Positions 1-9,029 of a DNA stretch of 64,000 nucleotides are shown here, piece by piece. Below the pieces are notes generated by a model, which worked only from the letters and a program-made list of their open reading frames with translations, was not told the DNA's origin and did no database searches. The DNA comes from VXNE01 sp965261535 (lineage in GTDB: Bacteria > Pseudomonadota > Gammaproteobacteria > Pseudomonadales > Azotimanducaceae): contig OZ253469.1 in the NCBI GenBank assembly GCA_965261535.1, positions 1 through 64,000 on the forward strand, read 5' to 3'. The stretch's first letter is position 1. Every line of letters begins with the position of its first letter. The position numbers and the translations under genes are program-made.

Positions 1-364
1 AATACAGCCGAAACAACGCGCCGTCGAGCGTCGCATACGCGACCCTTTGCAACTCCGAGCGGGCATGCCCCAAGGGATTCGCCCAGCCGCGCCGGGTGAA
101 TTGCAGCAGCCCGAATCGGTTGATTTCAAAGCCGGGGCGCGAATCGCCCAGTTCGTCGCGCACACCTCGATGCGCAATTTGCTGAATGTCGCGCCGCACG
201 ATTTCGATCGCGCGCTGAGTTTCGACCAGCCGCTCGCCTCGCGCCTCGGTGAGTTCTTGCAGGTCAATGATTTGCATCAATAGCTGGTTCGACATGAGGC
301 CGATAACGGCGAATACCGCGAGAGCGACCAGCATCTCGATCAAGGTAAATCCGAAACAGCGCAT
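1..364 (-). CDS. gspJ: Type II secretion pseudopilin GspJ (partial, cut by window start)
   Basis: This is the N-terminal ~121 residues of a minor pseudopilin of the type II secretion pilus; the C-terminus lies outside the window. The protein begins MRCFGFTLIEMLVALAVFAV, a very short leader followed by the prepilin peptidase motif G-FTLIE and a hydrophobic helix. Further on it contains the conserved stretch RRDIQQIAHRGVRDE, typical of GspJ. The start codon lies one base beyond the gspI stop, so the genes are probably translationally coupled. GspJ forms the pilus tip complex with GspI and GspK. The position at the end of an E-F-G-H-I order fixes the assignment as much as the sequence does. Confidence 0.88.
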   Translation of the reverse strand, partial: MRCFGFTLIEMLVALAVFAVIGLMSNQLLMQIIDLQELTEARGERLVETQRAIEIVRRDIQQIAHRGVRDELGDSRPGFEINRFGLLQFTRRGWANPLGHARSELQRVAYATLDGALFRLY

Positions 365-365
365 C

Positions 366-749
366 TCAGTATTGCCCGAGGAATGTTGTCAGAGTATCGA
401 CCGGCCCCACTTCACGCCCATCTTCCAGGGAGAACACCGAATATTCGATCCTTGACAGCGACGGATGCGACGTCGCGAAGATGTTCTCCACGATCAGCCA
501 CTCCCGGGATCCGAGATTGACGCGTCGGCGTTTGGTCCCGGCGGGTAACGTCCCGCGATTCACCATCTGCCGCAGGCGCGCCCGCTCGACTTCGTTTTCC
601 AAGGCCCACCGGGCAAGAGCGCGCCGCTCGAGCGAATAGGTTTGCTGAGCCGTTTCGCCGCCGCGCACGAGCACGGTTGTGGCGACGATAGCCACAACCG
701 CCAATGCGACCATCAGTTCAATAAGTGTGAAGCCGCGCCCGATGCTCAA
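366..749 (-). CDS. gspI: Type II secretion pseudopilin GspI
   Basis: Minor pseudopilin of 127 residues. A short basic leader (MSIGRG) precedes the peptidase cleavage and methylation motif FTLIELMVALAVVAIVAT; the rest is a small hydrophilic domain. GspI is expected to nucleate the tip complex with GspJ and GspK in the inner membrane. The start overlaps the end of gspH by 4 bp (ATGA) and the stop is one base from the gspJ start. Size and position fit the family. Confidence 0.9.
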   Translation of the reverse strand: MSIGRGFTLIELMVALAVVAIVATTVLVRGGETAQQTYSLERRALARWALENEVERARLRQMVNRGTLPAGTKRRRVNLGSREWLIVENIFATSHPSLSRIEYSVFSLEDGREVGPVDTLTTFLGQY

Positions 750-1351
750 GTCCGGTCGTCCGATCGAGCCGCGGGAGACGCCCGTGTGCGGGTGATTCCA
801 TCGGATTCCACCGACCAGGAGGCGCGTGCGCCCGCCCCGATGCCGATGAGGAACGGCGTCTGCTCTCCGCTCGCCAGGATCAGCACCTGGGGCAAATCCG
901 TGTTCTTATCGTCGGACTTTGACGGTTCGAGCCCCTCGACGAGTCGATCAGGCGAATCATCCAACTGGGACAACCCCTCAACCTGCAGCGAGAAAGTTAC
1001 ATCCGGCGGCGCGGTGCGCATTCGAAATGTTCTTTTCCCAGCCGCCCGCCAAGTGCTATTCAACTCGTCGTAGACCTTGAATTCGTACCGCGTCCGATCA
1101 ACGAACAATCCCCAGGATTCGTTGCGGGTCAACGCCTCTACGCGCGCGAGTTCAATCAACGCGGCGAGCCGTTCGGCCTCCGTCTCCAGGTTGCGGTCCT
1201 TGTCGGCGCCGATCGAATGCAGAACGAGGACGCTGGCGAGTATGCCGATGATCGCCATTACGACGACCATCTCGATGAACGTGAACCCCGCGCTATCCCG
1301 GACACTGCGCCAAGTGCCGCGATATTTGCTAGTGACGTGCTGCGCCCGCAA
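746..1351 (-). CDS. gspH: Type II secretion pseudopilin GspH
   Basis: Minor pseudopilin of 201 residues. The prepilin motif GFTFIEMVVVMAIIGILASV is at about residues 22-41, so the leader of ~22 residues is longer than usual and translation could begin further in, although no later Met precedes the motif. The globular part is typical of GspH/FimT. The C-terminal third is Ser/Asp/Arg rich and looks less conserved. A 69-bp gap separates it from gspG, the only sizeable gap inside this operon apart from those at its ends. Confidence 0.87.
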   Translation of the reverse strand: MRAQHVTSKYRGTWRSVRDSAGFTFIEMVVVMAIIGILASVLVLHSIGADKDRNLETEAERLAALIELARVEALTRNESWGLFVDRTRYEFKVYDELNSTWRAAGKRTFRMRTAPPDVTFSLQVEGLSQLDDSPDRLVEGLEPSKSDDKNTDLPQVLILASGEQTPFLIGIGAGARASWSVESDGITRTRASPAARSDDRT

Positions 1352-1420
1352 AGGAGAGATCTCCCAGAGCTTTACGGGAGCCCCTGCCGGCTAGGCGCAT
1401 TCCTTGCCGTCGCGGGGTAG

Positions 1421-1843
1421 TCAAAGGTCGCGATAGTAGATGTCGGCGGCGGCCCCTTCGCCGCCTTCCTGCCCGTCGGCACCGAGCGAGTACAGTTCAA
1501 ATGTTTCACCCGCATTGATGTAGACATAGGGGTTTTGCCAAGGGTCGGTCGGAACTTTTCGGGCGTAACCCCCCGGGCTGTAGTTCATGGGCTCCGGCAG
1601 CCCGTTCGGCTTGCGCACCAAGGCTTCGAGCCCCTGGTCCGTGGACGGATAACGCGCGTTGTCGAGGCGATACAGATCCAGCGATGTGCCGACGCCGCGA
1701 AGGTCATTCACCACGGCGGTGCGGCGCGCCTGGTCGCTGCGGCCCACGACGTTGGGTACGAACAGTGCGGCGATAATGGCGATGATGACCACCACCACCA
1801 TGATCTCGATGAGCGTAAAGCCGTTGTCCGCTCGCCGCTTCAT
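1421..1843 (-). CDS. gspG: Type II secretion major pseudopilin GspG
   Basis: Major pseudopilin. I take the internal Met at 1843, giving MKRRADNG then the cleavage motif FTLIEIMVVVVIIAIIAALF; an earlier in-frame Met at 1864 would overlap gspF by 17 bp. The family features are clear: the helix ends in VPNVVGRSDQA, and the calcium-binding C-terminal domain has TDQGLEALV, DPWQNPYVY and SLGADGQEGG. GspG polymerises into the piston-like pseudopilus that pushes folded exoproteins through the GspD secretin. No strong ribosome-binding site is visible before either start. Confidence 0.93.
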   Translation of the reverse strand: MKRRADNGFTLIEIMVVVVIIAIIAALFVPNVVGRSDQARRTAVVNDLRGVGTSLDLYRLDNARYPSTDQGLEALVRKPNGLPEPMNYSPGGYARKVPTDPWQNPYVYINAGETFELYSLGADGQEGGEGAAADIYYRDL

Positions 1844-1847
1844 GGAG

Positions 1848-3056
1848 CTAGGCCACAAGTTCATGGAGATTGAGAATCGGCAACAAGATAGCCAAGACGA
1901 TCATGACGACAACAAGTCCCATGATAACCATCATCGTCGGCTCGAACACCCGCACCAGGGCAGTCGTCAGGCGTTCTATTTCGCTCTGCTGAAACCGCGC
2001 CACCTTGCGCAGCATCGTGTCCAGTTCTCCGCTCGCCTCGCCACTTGCGACCATGTGCAGGAACATCGGCGGGAAGTGGCCACAGGACTCTAGCGCCGTG
2101 CGCAGGCTGGACCCTTCGCTCACCTGGCGAACGGCATCGCCTAAGCCCCGTTTCAGCCACTGGTTGGAGACGACTTCCCCGGCGATGCGCATGGCCTCGA
2201 CCAAGGGGACGCCGCTCGATGTCAGGATGGAAAGCGTGTTGGCGTAGCGGCTGGCGTTCCCACCTCGAACAATCCTGCCGAGCAAGGGCAAGGCGAGCTT
2301 CCGACGATCCCATTGCAGACGGATTTCCGGTTGCGCCAACAGGCGGCGGAGACCGTACCAGACCGCGACGACGCCTATGGCAAGCATCCACAGGCTGCTT
2401 CGCAAGAATTCGCTCAGGCCGATCATGATCTGCGTCAACAGGGGCAGCTCCTCCCCCGTATCTTCGAACACCTGCACGATCTCGGGCACGATGTATATCA
2501 GTAGAGCGCCGACGATCAACATGGCGAAGACCAGCAGGACCACGGGATAGAACAGCGCCATCTCGACGTTCCTGCGCGCCTCGAAACTCGCCTCGGTATA
2601 GTCCGCCAGGTTGTCCAGCACCGCGTCGAGATGGCCAGAGTGCTCGCCCGCGGCGACGGTAGACCGGTACATATCGGAAAATGCGGACGGAAACTCGCCG
2701 AGCGCGGCAGCGAACGCATGGCCTTCCCGCACCCTTCCGCGGACGGTCATGATCATGGCCCGGGCGTGGCGTTTCTCGATCTGTCCGCCGACCGCATCGA
2801 GCGCTTCTTCGATAGGCAGTCCGGCGGAAATCATCGTTGCCATCTGGCGCGTGAAAAGGGCCTGGTCGAGCGCCGACATCCCGCGCGGAAACACCCAGCG
2901 AAGTTCGCCGGCGCGTTCTTCCGCCATGTCGACGGAGAGCGGCGTAAGCCCGGCGTCGCGCAGCGCCTGGCGCACCTGCCGGCGGCTGTCGCCTTCCCGA
3001 ACCCCCTTCTTCCTGCGCCCCCTCGAATCGAGGGCAACGTACTCGAACGCAGCCAT
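1848..3056 (-). CDS. gspF: Type II secretion inner-membrane platform protein GspF
   Basis: Polytopic platform protein of 402 residues with the duplicated GspF domain. The N-terminus MAAFEYVALDSRGRRKKGV is characteristic. Two cytoplasmic helical bundles (about 70-190 and 270-390) carry the LFTRQMATMISAGLPIEEAL and SILTSSGVPLVEAM signatures, and each is followed by membrane helices. GspF couples the GspE ATPase to pseudopilus assembly. It sits 12 bp downstream of gspE in the same operon. Length is normal for the family. Confidence 0.95.
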   Translation of the reverse strand: MAAFEYVALDSRGRRKKGVREGDSRRQVRQALRDAGLTPLSVDMAEERAGELRWVFPRGMSALDQALFTRQMATMISAGLPIEEALDAVGGQIEKRHARAMIMTVRGRVREGHAFAAALGEFPSAFSDMYRSTVAAGEHSGHLDAVLDNLADYTEASFEARRNVEMALFYPVVLLVFAMLIVGALLIYIVPEIVQVFEDTGEELPLLTQIMIGLSEFLRSSLWMLAIGVVAVWYGLRRLLAQPEIRLQWDRRKLALPLLGRIVRGGNASRYANTLSILTSSGVPLVEAMRIAGEVVSNQWLKRGLGDAVRQVSEGSSLRTALESCGHFPPMFLHMVASGEASGELDTMLRKVARFQQSEIERLTTALVRVFEPTMMVIMGLVVVMIVLAILLPILNLHELVA

Positions 3057-3068
3057 GGTCAGTGCTCG

Positions 3069-4565
3069 CTACGTCCCGCTGTCGTCCAAAGTAGCCTTCA
3101 TGACCTCTTCCACTGTCGTCGTTCCCTGCCGCACTTTCGCGCGGCCATCCTCGCGAATACTGGGGAACCGCTCGCGGGCGTGGCGAAACAGTGTCTGCTC
3201 GGACGCGCGATCGTGGATCAGTTCGCGCATGGTGTCGTCGCCAACGATGAGTTCGTAGATGCCGGTTCGCCCTCGGTAGCCGCTATGTCCGCAGGCTTCG
3301 CAGCCTCGGGCGCGATAGATGGTCGTGCAGTCGTCGGCTTCCAGGAAGTGCCGATCGACCGCGCTCGGCGCGACAGGCTCCTTGCATTGGTTGCACAACA
3401 CCCGAACCAGTCTCTGCGCGAGTACGCCGGCAAGGCTTGAAGCCACGAGAAACGGCTCGACGCCCTGGTCCACCAGTCGGACCACCGCTCCGACCGCGGT
3501 ATTGGTGTGCAGCGTCGACATCACCAAGTGGCCCGTGAGGCTCGCCTGGATCGCGATCTCCGCCGTTTCCAGGTCGCGAATTTCCCCGACCATGACGACA
3601 TCGGGATCTTGGCGAAGAATCGCCCGCAAACCTCTGGCGAAGGTCATGTCCGCCCTTTGGTTGACCTGCGTCTGGCCTATTCCGGTCAGGTTGTATTCGA
3701 TCGGATCCTCTATCGTAAGGATATTCATGGTCCGCGTGCTGAGTTCGGTCAACGACGCGTACAGGGTGGTTGTCTTGCCAGAGCCGGTCGGGCCGGTAAC
3801 GAGAAAGATGCCGTGTGGACGATGGACCACTTCGCGCAGCAACTCGAGCACGTCCCGGCGCATGCCGAGGTTTGGCAGGGTAAGCCGTCCCGCCTGTTTG
3901 TCCAGGATGCGCAAGACGACCCGCTCTCCGTTGGCCGAAGGCAGTGTCGAGACGCGGACATCTACTTCGCGGCCGCCGATGCGCAGTGGAATCCTGCCAT
4001 CCTGGGGAATGCGTTTCTCGGCGATATCGAGTTTCGCCATTACCTTGATACGCGATACCAGGAGCGGCGCCAGCGCGCGTTTCGGCCGCACGACTTCGCG
4101 CATGACGCCGTCGACGCGGAAGCGCACGCTGAGGTCCTTCTCGAATGTTTCGATATGCACATCCGACGCATCTTCCCGGATCGCCTCCGCCAGAAGCGCG
4201 TTGATAAGGCGGATGATCGGGGCGTCGTCCTCCTGCTCCAGCAGGTCGCTGACCTCCGGCACGGATTCAGCCAGACGGGCCAAATCCATGTCGTCGCCCA
4301 TATCTTCCACCATCTGCTTCGCCTCTGAAGCGTCCCTGGCGTAGACATCCCCGAGGAGACGTTCAAATTCGCCGTTGGAAACCGTGCGCAGGTCGAAGCC
4401 GCTCCCGGCAAACCGCCGGACCTCGGCCAAGGTCGTCAACGTAGGCATCTGCTTGCAGACGAGGGTCATGCGACCGTTGGAACCGGGACCATTCGTAATG
4501 GCAACGCCGAATCGCCGCGCGAATGCGAACGGCAAGCGTCTAGCGGGTTCGAGCGTTTCCTGCAT
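3069..4565 (-). CDS. gspE: Type II secretion ATPase GspE
   Basis: Secretion ATPase of 498 residues that powers pseudopilus assembly. Visible motifs are Walker A GPTGSGKTTT, the Asp box region LTIEDPIEYNLTGI, Walker B with DPDVVMVGEIRDLETAEIA, the His box LVMSTLHTNTA, and a C-terminal zinc module with CNQC and CEACGHSGYRGRTGIYEL. The N1 domain that binds GspL is present but divergent. It is the first gene of the visible operon; gspC and gspD are not adjacent upstream, where a Nudix gene lies instead. The 204-bp gap upstream probably carries the promoter, though I see no clear -35/-10 pair. Confidence 0.96.
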   Translation of the reverse strand: MQETLEPARRLPFAFARRFGVAITNGPGSNGRMTLVCKQMPTLTTLAEVRRFAGSGFDLRTVSNGEFERLLGDVYARDASEAKQMVEDMGDDMDLARLAESVPEVSDLLEQEDDAPIIRLINALLAEAIREDASDVHIETFEKDLSVRFRVDGVMREVVRPKRALAPLLVSRIKVMAKLDIAEKRIPQDGRIPLRIGGREVDVRVSTLPSANGERVVLRILDKQAGRLTLPNLGMRRDVLELLREVVHRPHGIFLVTGPTGSGKTTTLYASLTELSTRTMNILTIEDPIEYNLTGIGQTQVNQRADMTFARGLRAILRQDPDVVMVGEIRDLETAEIAIQASLTGHLVMSTLHTNTAVGAVVRLVDQGVEPFLVASSLAGVLAQRLVRVLCNQCKEPVAPSAVDRHFLEADDCTTIYRARGCEACGHSGYRGRTGIYELIVGDDTMRELIHDRASEQTLFRHARERFPSIREDGRAKVRQGTTTVEEVMKATLDDSGT

Positions 4566-4769
4566 GTGTTGACTCGCAGTTCACGAAACGGTCAGCGGAT
4601 GATAGTGCCACAAAAACCGTCGCCCTGGCGGGTGCGCGGTGTTTTGCCCCGCCCAAGCCTAGCTGTTTCGTCCCACCCGCCCGCCCGGCACCCTGTCGAT
4701 CTTGCCGCTAGTGCGGCAAGTCGGCCAGTATGCTAGCGCCCTTGGATGACAACCGCTTGATATATAGGG

Positions 4770-5525
4770 CTAATACTCTATGGCGCCATGTTCGAAGGTG
4801 AACCCTCCCGTCGGCATCCGTAGCCGATGGCGTTCGCCGTCGATATCGGGGTTCCAATCGTCATAGCCGGCATCGCCCCGCCACATCGCCACCCGTACGC
4901 CGTCCCTGCTCTGGCCGATCCGGGTCAGGTAGAAGCGTGCGGGGATTGCGCGGAATCTCGCCAACAGCGATGCCACGGACGAATATCGCGACAGGTGATA
5001 CAACGTGACCCAGGTAGGCGCGACCATGTCGATCTCGCCAGCGGCGTGCTTCGACAACGCATCTGCGGGACCTATCCATCGGTGGGCTTCTATCTCGCCA
5101 CCGTCCACGTTGACCGCTTGGTCCCGGCCCCGAGCAGCAAAAAACCAGGTGGCAAAACGCGCCCGCACATCCGGGGGCGGCGTCCAATGGGAGAACCAGA
5201 CGAAGTCGCTTGCATCGAGATCGAGGCCCGCCTCCTCCCGCGCTTCGCGCGCCGCAGCATTGCGCGCGCCAGTATGCCTGTATTCGTGCGAGCTTGGGTC
5301 GCCCTCCTCCGGATAGTCCTCCGGGTCGATGCGCCCGCCCGGAAAGACCCACATTCCACCGAAGGCGATACGCGAGTTCTTGCGCAGCATCAACACCTGC
5401 GGTCCGTCGTCGGCGTCTCGCAGCAGCACGACCGTGGCGGCGGGCACGGCGGGCTTCACAGAGTCGTTCGCGCGAGGTGCCGCGGTGCCATACATGTCGT
5501 TCTTGTGCCTTGTGTCGTTGCCCAT
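4770..5525 (-). CDS. Nudix hydrolase family protein
   Basis: A Nudix-fold protein, probably cleaving a nucleoside diphosphate linked to another group. The Nudix box is recognisable but stretched: FPGGRIDPEDYPEEG is followed after an insertion by AAAREAREEAGL, with the metal-binding REAREE core intact. The long insertion resembles NUDT19-like and other CoA-type subfamilies, so the substrate cannot be assigned. I start at the Met at 5525, preceded by an AAGGA site; an upstream in-frame Met at 5576 would add 17 residues. It shares the orientation of the gsp operon but is 204 bp away, and it is divergent from the TonB-dependent receptor. Confidence 0.85.
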   Translation of the reverse strand: MGNDTRHKNDMYGTAAPRANDSVKPAVPAATVVLLRDADDGPQVLMLRKNSRIAFGGMWVFPGGRIDPEDYPEEGDPSSHEYRHTGARNAAAREAREEAGLDLDASDFVWFSHWTPPPDVRARFATWFFAARGRDQAVNVDGGEIEAHRWIGPADALSKHAAGEIDMVAPTWVTLYHLSRYSSVASLLARFRAIPARFYLTRIGQSRDGVRVAMWRGDAGYDDWNPDIDGERHRLRMPTGGFTFEHGAIEY

Positions 5526-5599
5526 CGCCTGTCCTTTGAGCCGCTGTCGCTCGCTATGTTCCGCAGTTGATAACAAAACGACAACCGTTGTTTTTTATT

Positions 5600-5618
5600 G
5601 CGAATAATTCGTATTCGC
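5600..5618. promoter_or_regulatory. Fur-box-like palindrome upstream of TonB-dependent receptor
   Basis: A perfect 7-bp inverted repeat GCGAATA/TATTCGC with a 5-bp spacer forms a 19-bp site about 35 bp before the receptor start. Length and the spaced ATT/AAT half-sites resemble a Fur operator, with about 10 of 19 positions matching the classical consensus by eye. Location ahead of a TonB-dependent receptor supports an iron-responsive operator. Fur binding is inference. Confidence 0.45.
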
Positions 5619-5652
5619 GTTAACGTTTGTCCTTCACTTGCGATCAATCTTT

Positions 5653-7989
5653 ATGGACATCGAAACATGCTTCGTCGATAACCGGCCCAAAACCCGGGCT
5701 TTCCGTGTCTTATGGCCCCCCCTGGTCCAGACGTTCCGGCGCCGATCGCGGCTCTCCATGCACGCAATCTGGCTGGCCGCGGCCGTGTCCGGATCACAGA
5801 GCCTCGCGGAGGAGGCGCCTTCCTTCCTCGAGGAGGTCACGATTGTGGGCACCCGCGACGATGTCAGGAACATGCCCGGAGCGGCCCATGTCCTGGGGCC
5901 AGACGACATCGAGCGATTCGGCTACACGGATATCCAGCGACTGGCGGGGCAGATCCCGGGCGTTTCCATTCAGATCGAAGACGGCTACGGGCTGCGGCCA
6001 AACATCAGCATTCGCGGCGTTGCGAGCGAACGCAGCGGCCGCATCACTGTGCTTGAAGACAATGTGCTGATCGCTCCGGCGCCCTACTCCGCGCCCTCCG
6101 CCTACTACTTTCCCACCACTGGCCGCATGCACTCCTTCGAAGTCCTCAAAGGCCCGGCAGCAATCAGCCAAGGTCCCTATACGATCGGTGGCGCGCTGAA
6201 CCTGGTTTCGACGCCCATTCCGGCCGAACCGGGTGGCGCGATTGTTGCGGAGGCTGGCCAGCACGGGATGAGGCGGTTGCACGCGAGCTATGGCGGATCG
6301 ACTGATCGCGGATTCGGATTTCTGATCGAAACCCACCAGTGGGTGGCCCACGGATACCAGGCTATCGATCGCGGCGGGGAGAGCGGTCTGGCAATTGCCG
6401 ACTACACCTTGAAAGCACGGTTCGCGCCCCCCGCCTCGCGGCATAGATTCGATCTAAAGCTGCAATTCGCAAATCAGGTCTCCGATCAGAGCTACCTGGG
6501 GCTGACCGATCCGGACTTCGCGGACGACCCGTTTCGGCGCTACGGTATATCGGCGCTCGATGAGATCGAGACCGACCACGACCAAACGATCCTCCGATAC
6601 ACATTAGCCCTTGGCAATGCCCTGGAGTTTTCGGCGGTCGCGTACAACAACACCCATGCACGGGACTGGTTCAAGACCGAAGGCATCGATTTCGATGGCA
6701 GCGAGGACGCGCAGACGTTTTCGCGCACCAGTTGGTCGAACGTGATTCGGGCGGCAAACCTGGGCGCGACCTTGTCCGGGCTCGATAGCGCCCGGTTGCT
6801 GGCTATTCTGCACGGCGCTGCCGACACGCCCGCGGGGAGCATCCAGATACGTTCGAACGCCCGCGAATACTTCTCGCGCGGCGTGCAAATGGGCTTGGCG
6901 TGGGATGCCGACTTCGGCGGCACAGAACACGCAATCGACATCGGTGCACGCCTGCACGCGGACGAAGAGGACCGATTGCAGCGCAATAGCACCTATAGCC
7001 AGCGCGACGGAAGACTCGGGCTCGACGACGCGGGATTGCTCGGCAACGCCGGCAACCGGATACAGGAAGCCCGTGCCCTTTCGGTATTCATTCATGATCG
7101 AATCACTATCGGCCGCTGGTCGGTTTCGGCCGGGTTGCGCTACGAGGATATCGAACAGAAGCGAACGCGGTTCGAAACCCGCTCGGGTCGCACTGCGGAC
7201 CCGGCCAAGCGATCCGCAGGGAACATGCGCGATCAGCGCGAGAACCTCACCTCGGTGCTGCTGCCCGGCATCGGCGCGAGCTTCGATGCTACCGAAAACG
7301 CGGAGCTATTTATCGGCGCGCACAAGGGCTTCACGGCACCGAGCAATGCGCCCGGCGTCAACGAAGAAACAGCATTCAACTACGAGGCGGGCGCGCGGGT
7401 TTACCGTCAAAGGTGGAACGGCGAGTTGACCGCTTTCCTGAGCGATTACGATAACCTGCTGGGCGAGTGCACCGCCTCGTCCGGTGCCGACTGCGAGGTC
7501 GGGGATGCGTTCAACGGCGATGCCGCGACCGTGCGGGGCATCGAAGCGTCATTCAGCGCCGATCTTTCGACCGGAATGGGCTTGCGGTTGCCGCTCACGC
7601 TTACCCTCACCCGCATGGATGCCACGTTTGATTCGGATGTCGCGGACACCGACTTCTTCGGTGACGTGCGGCGCGGCGATCCGCTGCCGTACCTGCCGAA
7701 GCAGCAGGTTCATGCCACCCTCGGGTGGCTGTACGGGCGCGCCCAAGCGAACCTGGCCCTGCACTACGTCGACGAAGTTTGCGTGCGCGCGTCCTGCGGT
7801 GACTTTGAGAAGACCGACTCGGCGTTAACGGTCGACGTTGCCGCATCGTGGCGACTGAACGAGCGCGTCGCGTTGTTCGCCCGGGTCGAAAATCTGACTC
7901 GCTCGACCGGCATTGTTGGCCGCCATCCCTACGGCGCCCGGCCGAACAAGGACCGCACGGCGGCCGCCGGCGTGCGAGCGAGGTTCTAG
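5653..7989 (+). CDS. TonB-dependent outer membrane receptor (FecA-like)
   Basis: Outer-membrane beta-barrel receptor of about 778 residues that takes up a substrate with TonB energy. After a signal sequence (the hydrophobic part is around MHAIWLAAAVSG, ending at SLA-EE) comes a TonB box EEVTIVGTR. The plug domain follows, with RLAGQIPGVSIQIEDGYGLR, PNISIRGV and PAAISQGPYTIGGALNLVSTP, and then the barrel, which ends in the typical final Phe (GVRARF). The plug pattern is closest to ferric-citrate type receptors, so iron-chelate uptake is likely but not proven. The ATG at 5653 is used; a TTG at 5638 and an ATG at 5758 are alternatives, the last giving a more normal signal peptide. Confidence 0.9.
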   Translation: MDIETCFVDNRPKTRAFRVLWPPLVQTFRRRSRLSMHAIWLAAAVSGSQSLAEEAPSFLEEVTIVGTRDDVRNMPGAAHVLGPDDIERFGYTDIQRLAGQIPGVSIQIEDGYGLRPNISIRGVASERSGRITVLEDNVLIAPAPYSAPSAYYFPTTGRMHSFEVLKGPAAISQGPYTIGGALNLVSTPIPAEPGGAIVAEAGQHGMRRLHASYGGSTDRGFGFLIETHQWVAHGYQAIDRGGESGLAIADYTLKARFAPPASRHRFDLKLQFANQVSDQSYLGLTDPDFADDPFRRYGISALDEIETDHDQTILRYTLALGNALEFSAVAYNNTHARDWFKTEGIDFDGSEDAQTFSRTSWSNVIRAANLGATLSGLDSARLLAILHGAADTPAGSIQIRSNAREYFSRGVQMGLAWDADFGGTEHAIDIGARLHADEEDRLQRNSTYSQRDGRLGLDDAGLLGNAGNRIQEARALSVFIHDRITIGRWSVSAGLRYEDIEQKRTRFETRSGRTADPAKRSAGNMRDQRENLTSVLLPGIGASFDATENAELFIGAHKGFTAPSNAPGVNEETAFNYEAGARVYRQRWNGELTAFLSDYDNLLGECTASSGADCEVGDAFNGDAATVRGIEASFSADLSTGMGLRLPLTLTLTRMDATFDSDVADTDFFGDVRRGDPLPYLPKQQVHATLGWLYGRAQANLALHYVDEVCVRASCGDFEKTDSALTVDVAASWRLNERVALFARVENLTRSTGIVGRHPYGARPNKDRTAAAGVRARF

Positions 7990-8141
7990 CGCGAAGGACG
8001 CACCCTCAGAGCGAGACTCGATGTTATCCTGCGGATCTGGAGGGCTGAGTGCGCCATTGGCACGCTGGTGCGGCCCTACGCTATTCTCCAGACGACATAC
8101 GCTCTGTCGCCTTGTGTGTGGAGCGTTTCGGAAGGACCGAG

Positions 8142-9029
8142 ATGGCAAGTTCCACCGTCGGGGCCAAGGTGATCGTCGGCGCCTCCTATCCGACAGTACT
8201 CACCTTCGGCTTCGGCACATTCGCCGCGCTGGCGGCGCAATGCCTGCATGTAACGCTCGCCTCCTACATTGCCGTACTGGCCGGCGCCGCACTCGTCACT
8301 CTGCACGAGTTGAAGTTGCCGTGTCGTGCCGAGTGGCGACCTGGCTTGCCCGAGGTCGGAGCTGACACGCTGTTCATGCTCGTTGTGCAGGTCGCTCTGC
8401 CCTATCTCCTGTCCATCACCCTGGTGATCTTCCTCGCCGAACAACTGCGCGTTGGCGGCTTTATCGTGGAAGGACTCTGGCCCCACGAGTTGCCTGTGGC
8501 CGCTCAGGCGTGCCTGATGCTGGTCGCTGCCGATTTCTTCCGATACTGGCTGCACCGTGCTTTCCACAGATTCGAATTCATGTGGTGCTACCACGCCGTC
8601 CATCACTCGCCGCATCGCCTGTATTGGTTGAACGTGGGCCGCTTCCATCCCATCGAGAAGGCCGTCCAGTTCGCGGTCGACACCCTGCCCTTCGCGTTAC
8701 TTGGCGTATCCACAGAGGTCCTCGCCGCCTACTTCGTCTTTTACGCCGTCAACGGGTTCTTCCAGCATTCGAACTGCGACGTGCGATTGGGACCGCTGAA
8801 CTACATCGTCAGCGGACCCGAACTGCACCGCTGGCACCACTCGGAGTTCACTGAAGAGTCGGATACCAACTTCGGCAACAACCTGATCATTTGGGATCTC
8901 CTGTTCGGCACACGTTTTCTGCCGGCCGACCGGGTGGTTGGTCGATTGGGGCTTGTCAATCGCAACTATCCGAAAGAATTCCTCGCTCAGATGAAGACCC
9001 CGTTCGTACCGGGGCTGGACAAGGGCTGA
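8142..9029 (+). CDS. Fatty acid hydroxylase / sterol desaturase superfamily membrane protein
   Basis: Integral membrane di-iron enzyme of 295 residues, expected to hydroxylate or desaturate a lipid chain. The three histidine clusters are intact: HRAFH, HAVHH and HRWHH, plus QHSN between them. Several hydrophobic helices precede the first cluster. I use the ATG at 8142, which follows a GGAAGGA ribosome-binding site; an upstream GTG at 8049 would add 31 unconvincing residues. The stop codon shares a base with the next start (TGATG), so it is coupled to the GH3 gene. Substrate is unknown. Confidence 0.88.
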   Translation: MASSTVGAKVIVGASYPTVLTFGFGTFAALAAQCLHVTLASYIAVLAGAALVTLHELKLPCRAEWRPGLPEVGADTLFMLVVQVALPYLLSITLVIFLAEQLRVGGFIVEGLWPHELPVAAQACLMLVAADFFRYWLHRAFHRFEFMWCYHAVHHSPHRLYWLNVGRFHPIEKAVQFAVDTLPFALLGVSTEVLAAYFVFYAVNGFFQHSNCDVRLGPLNYIVSGPELHRWHHSEFTEESDTNFGNNLIIWDLLFGTRFLPADRVVGRLGLVNRNYPKEFLAQMKTPFVPGLDKG

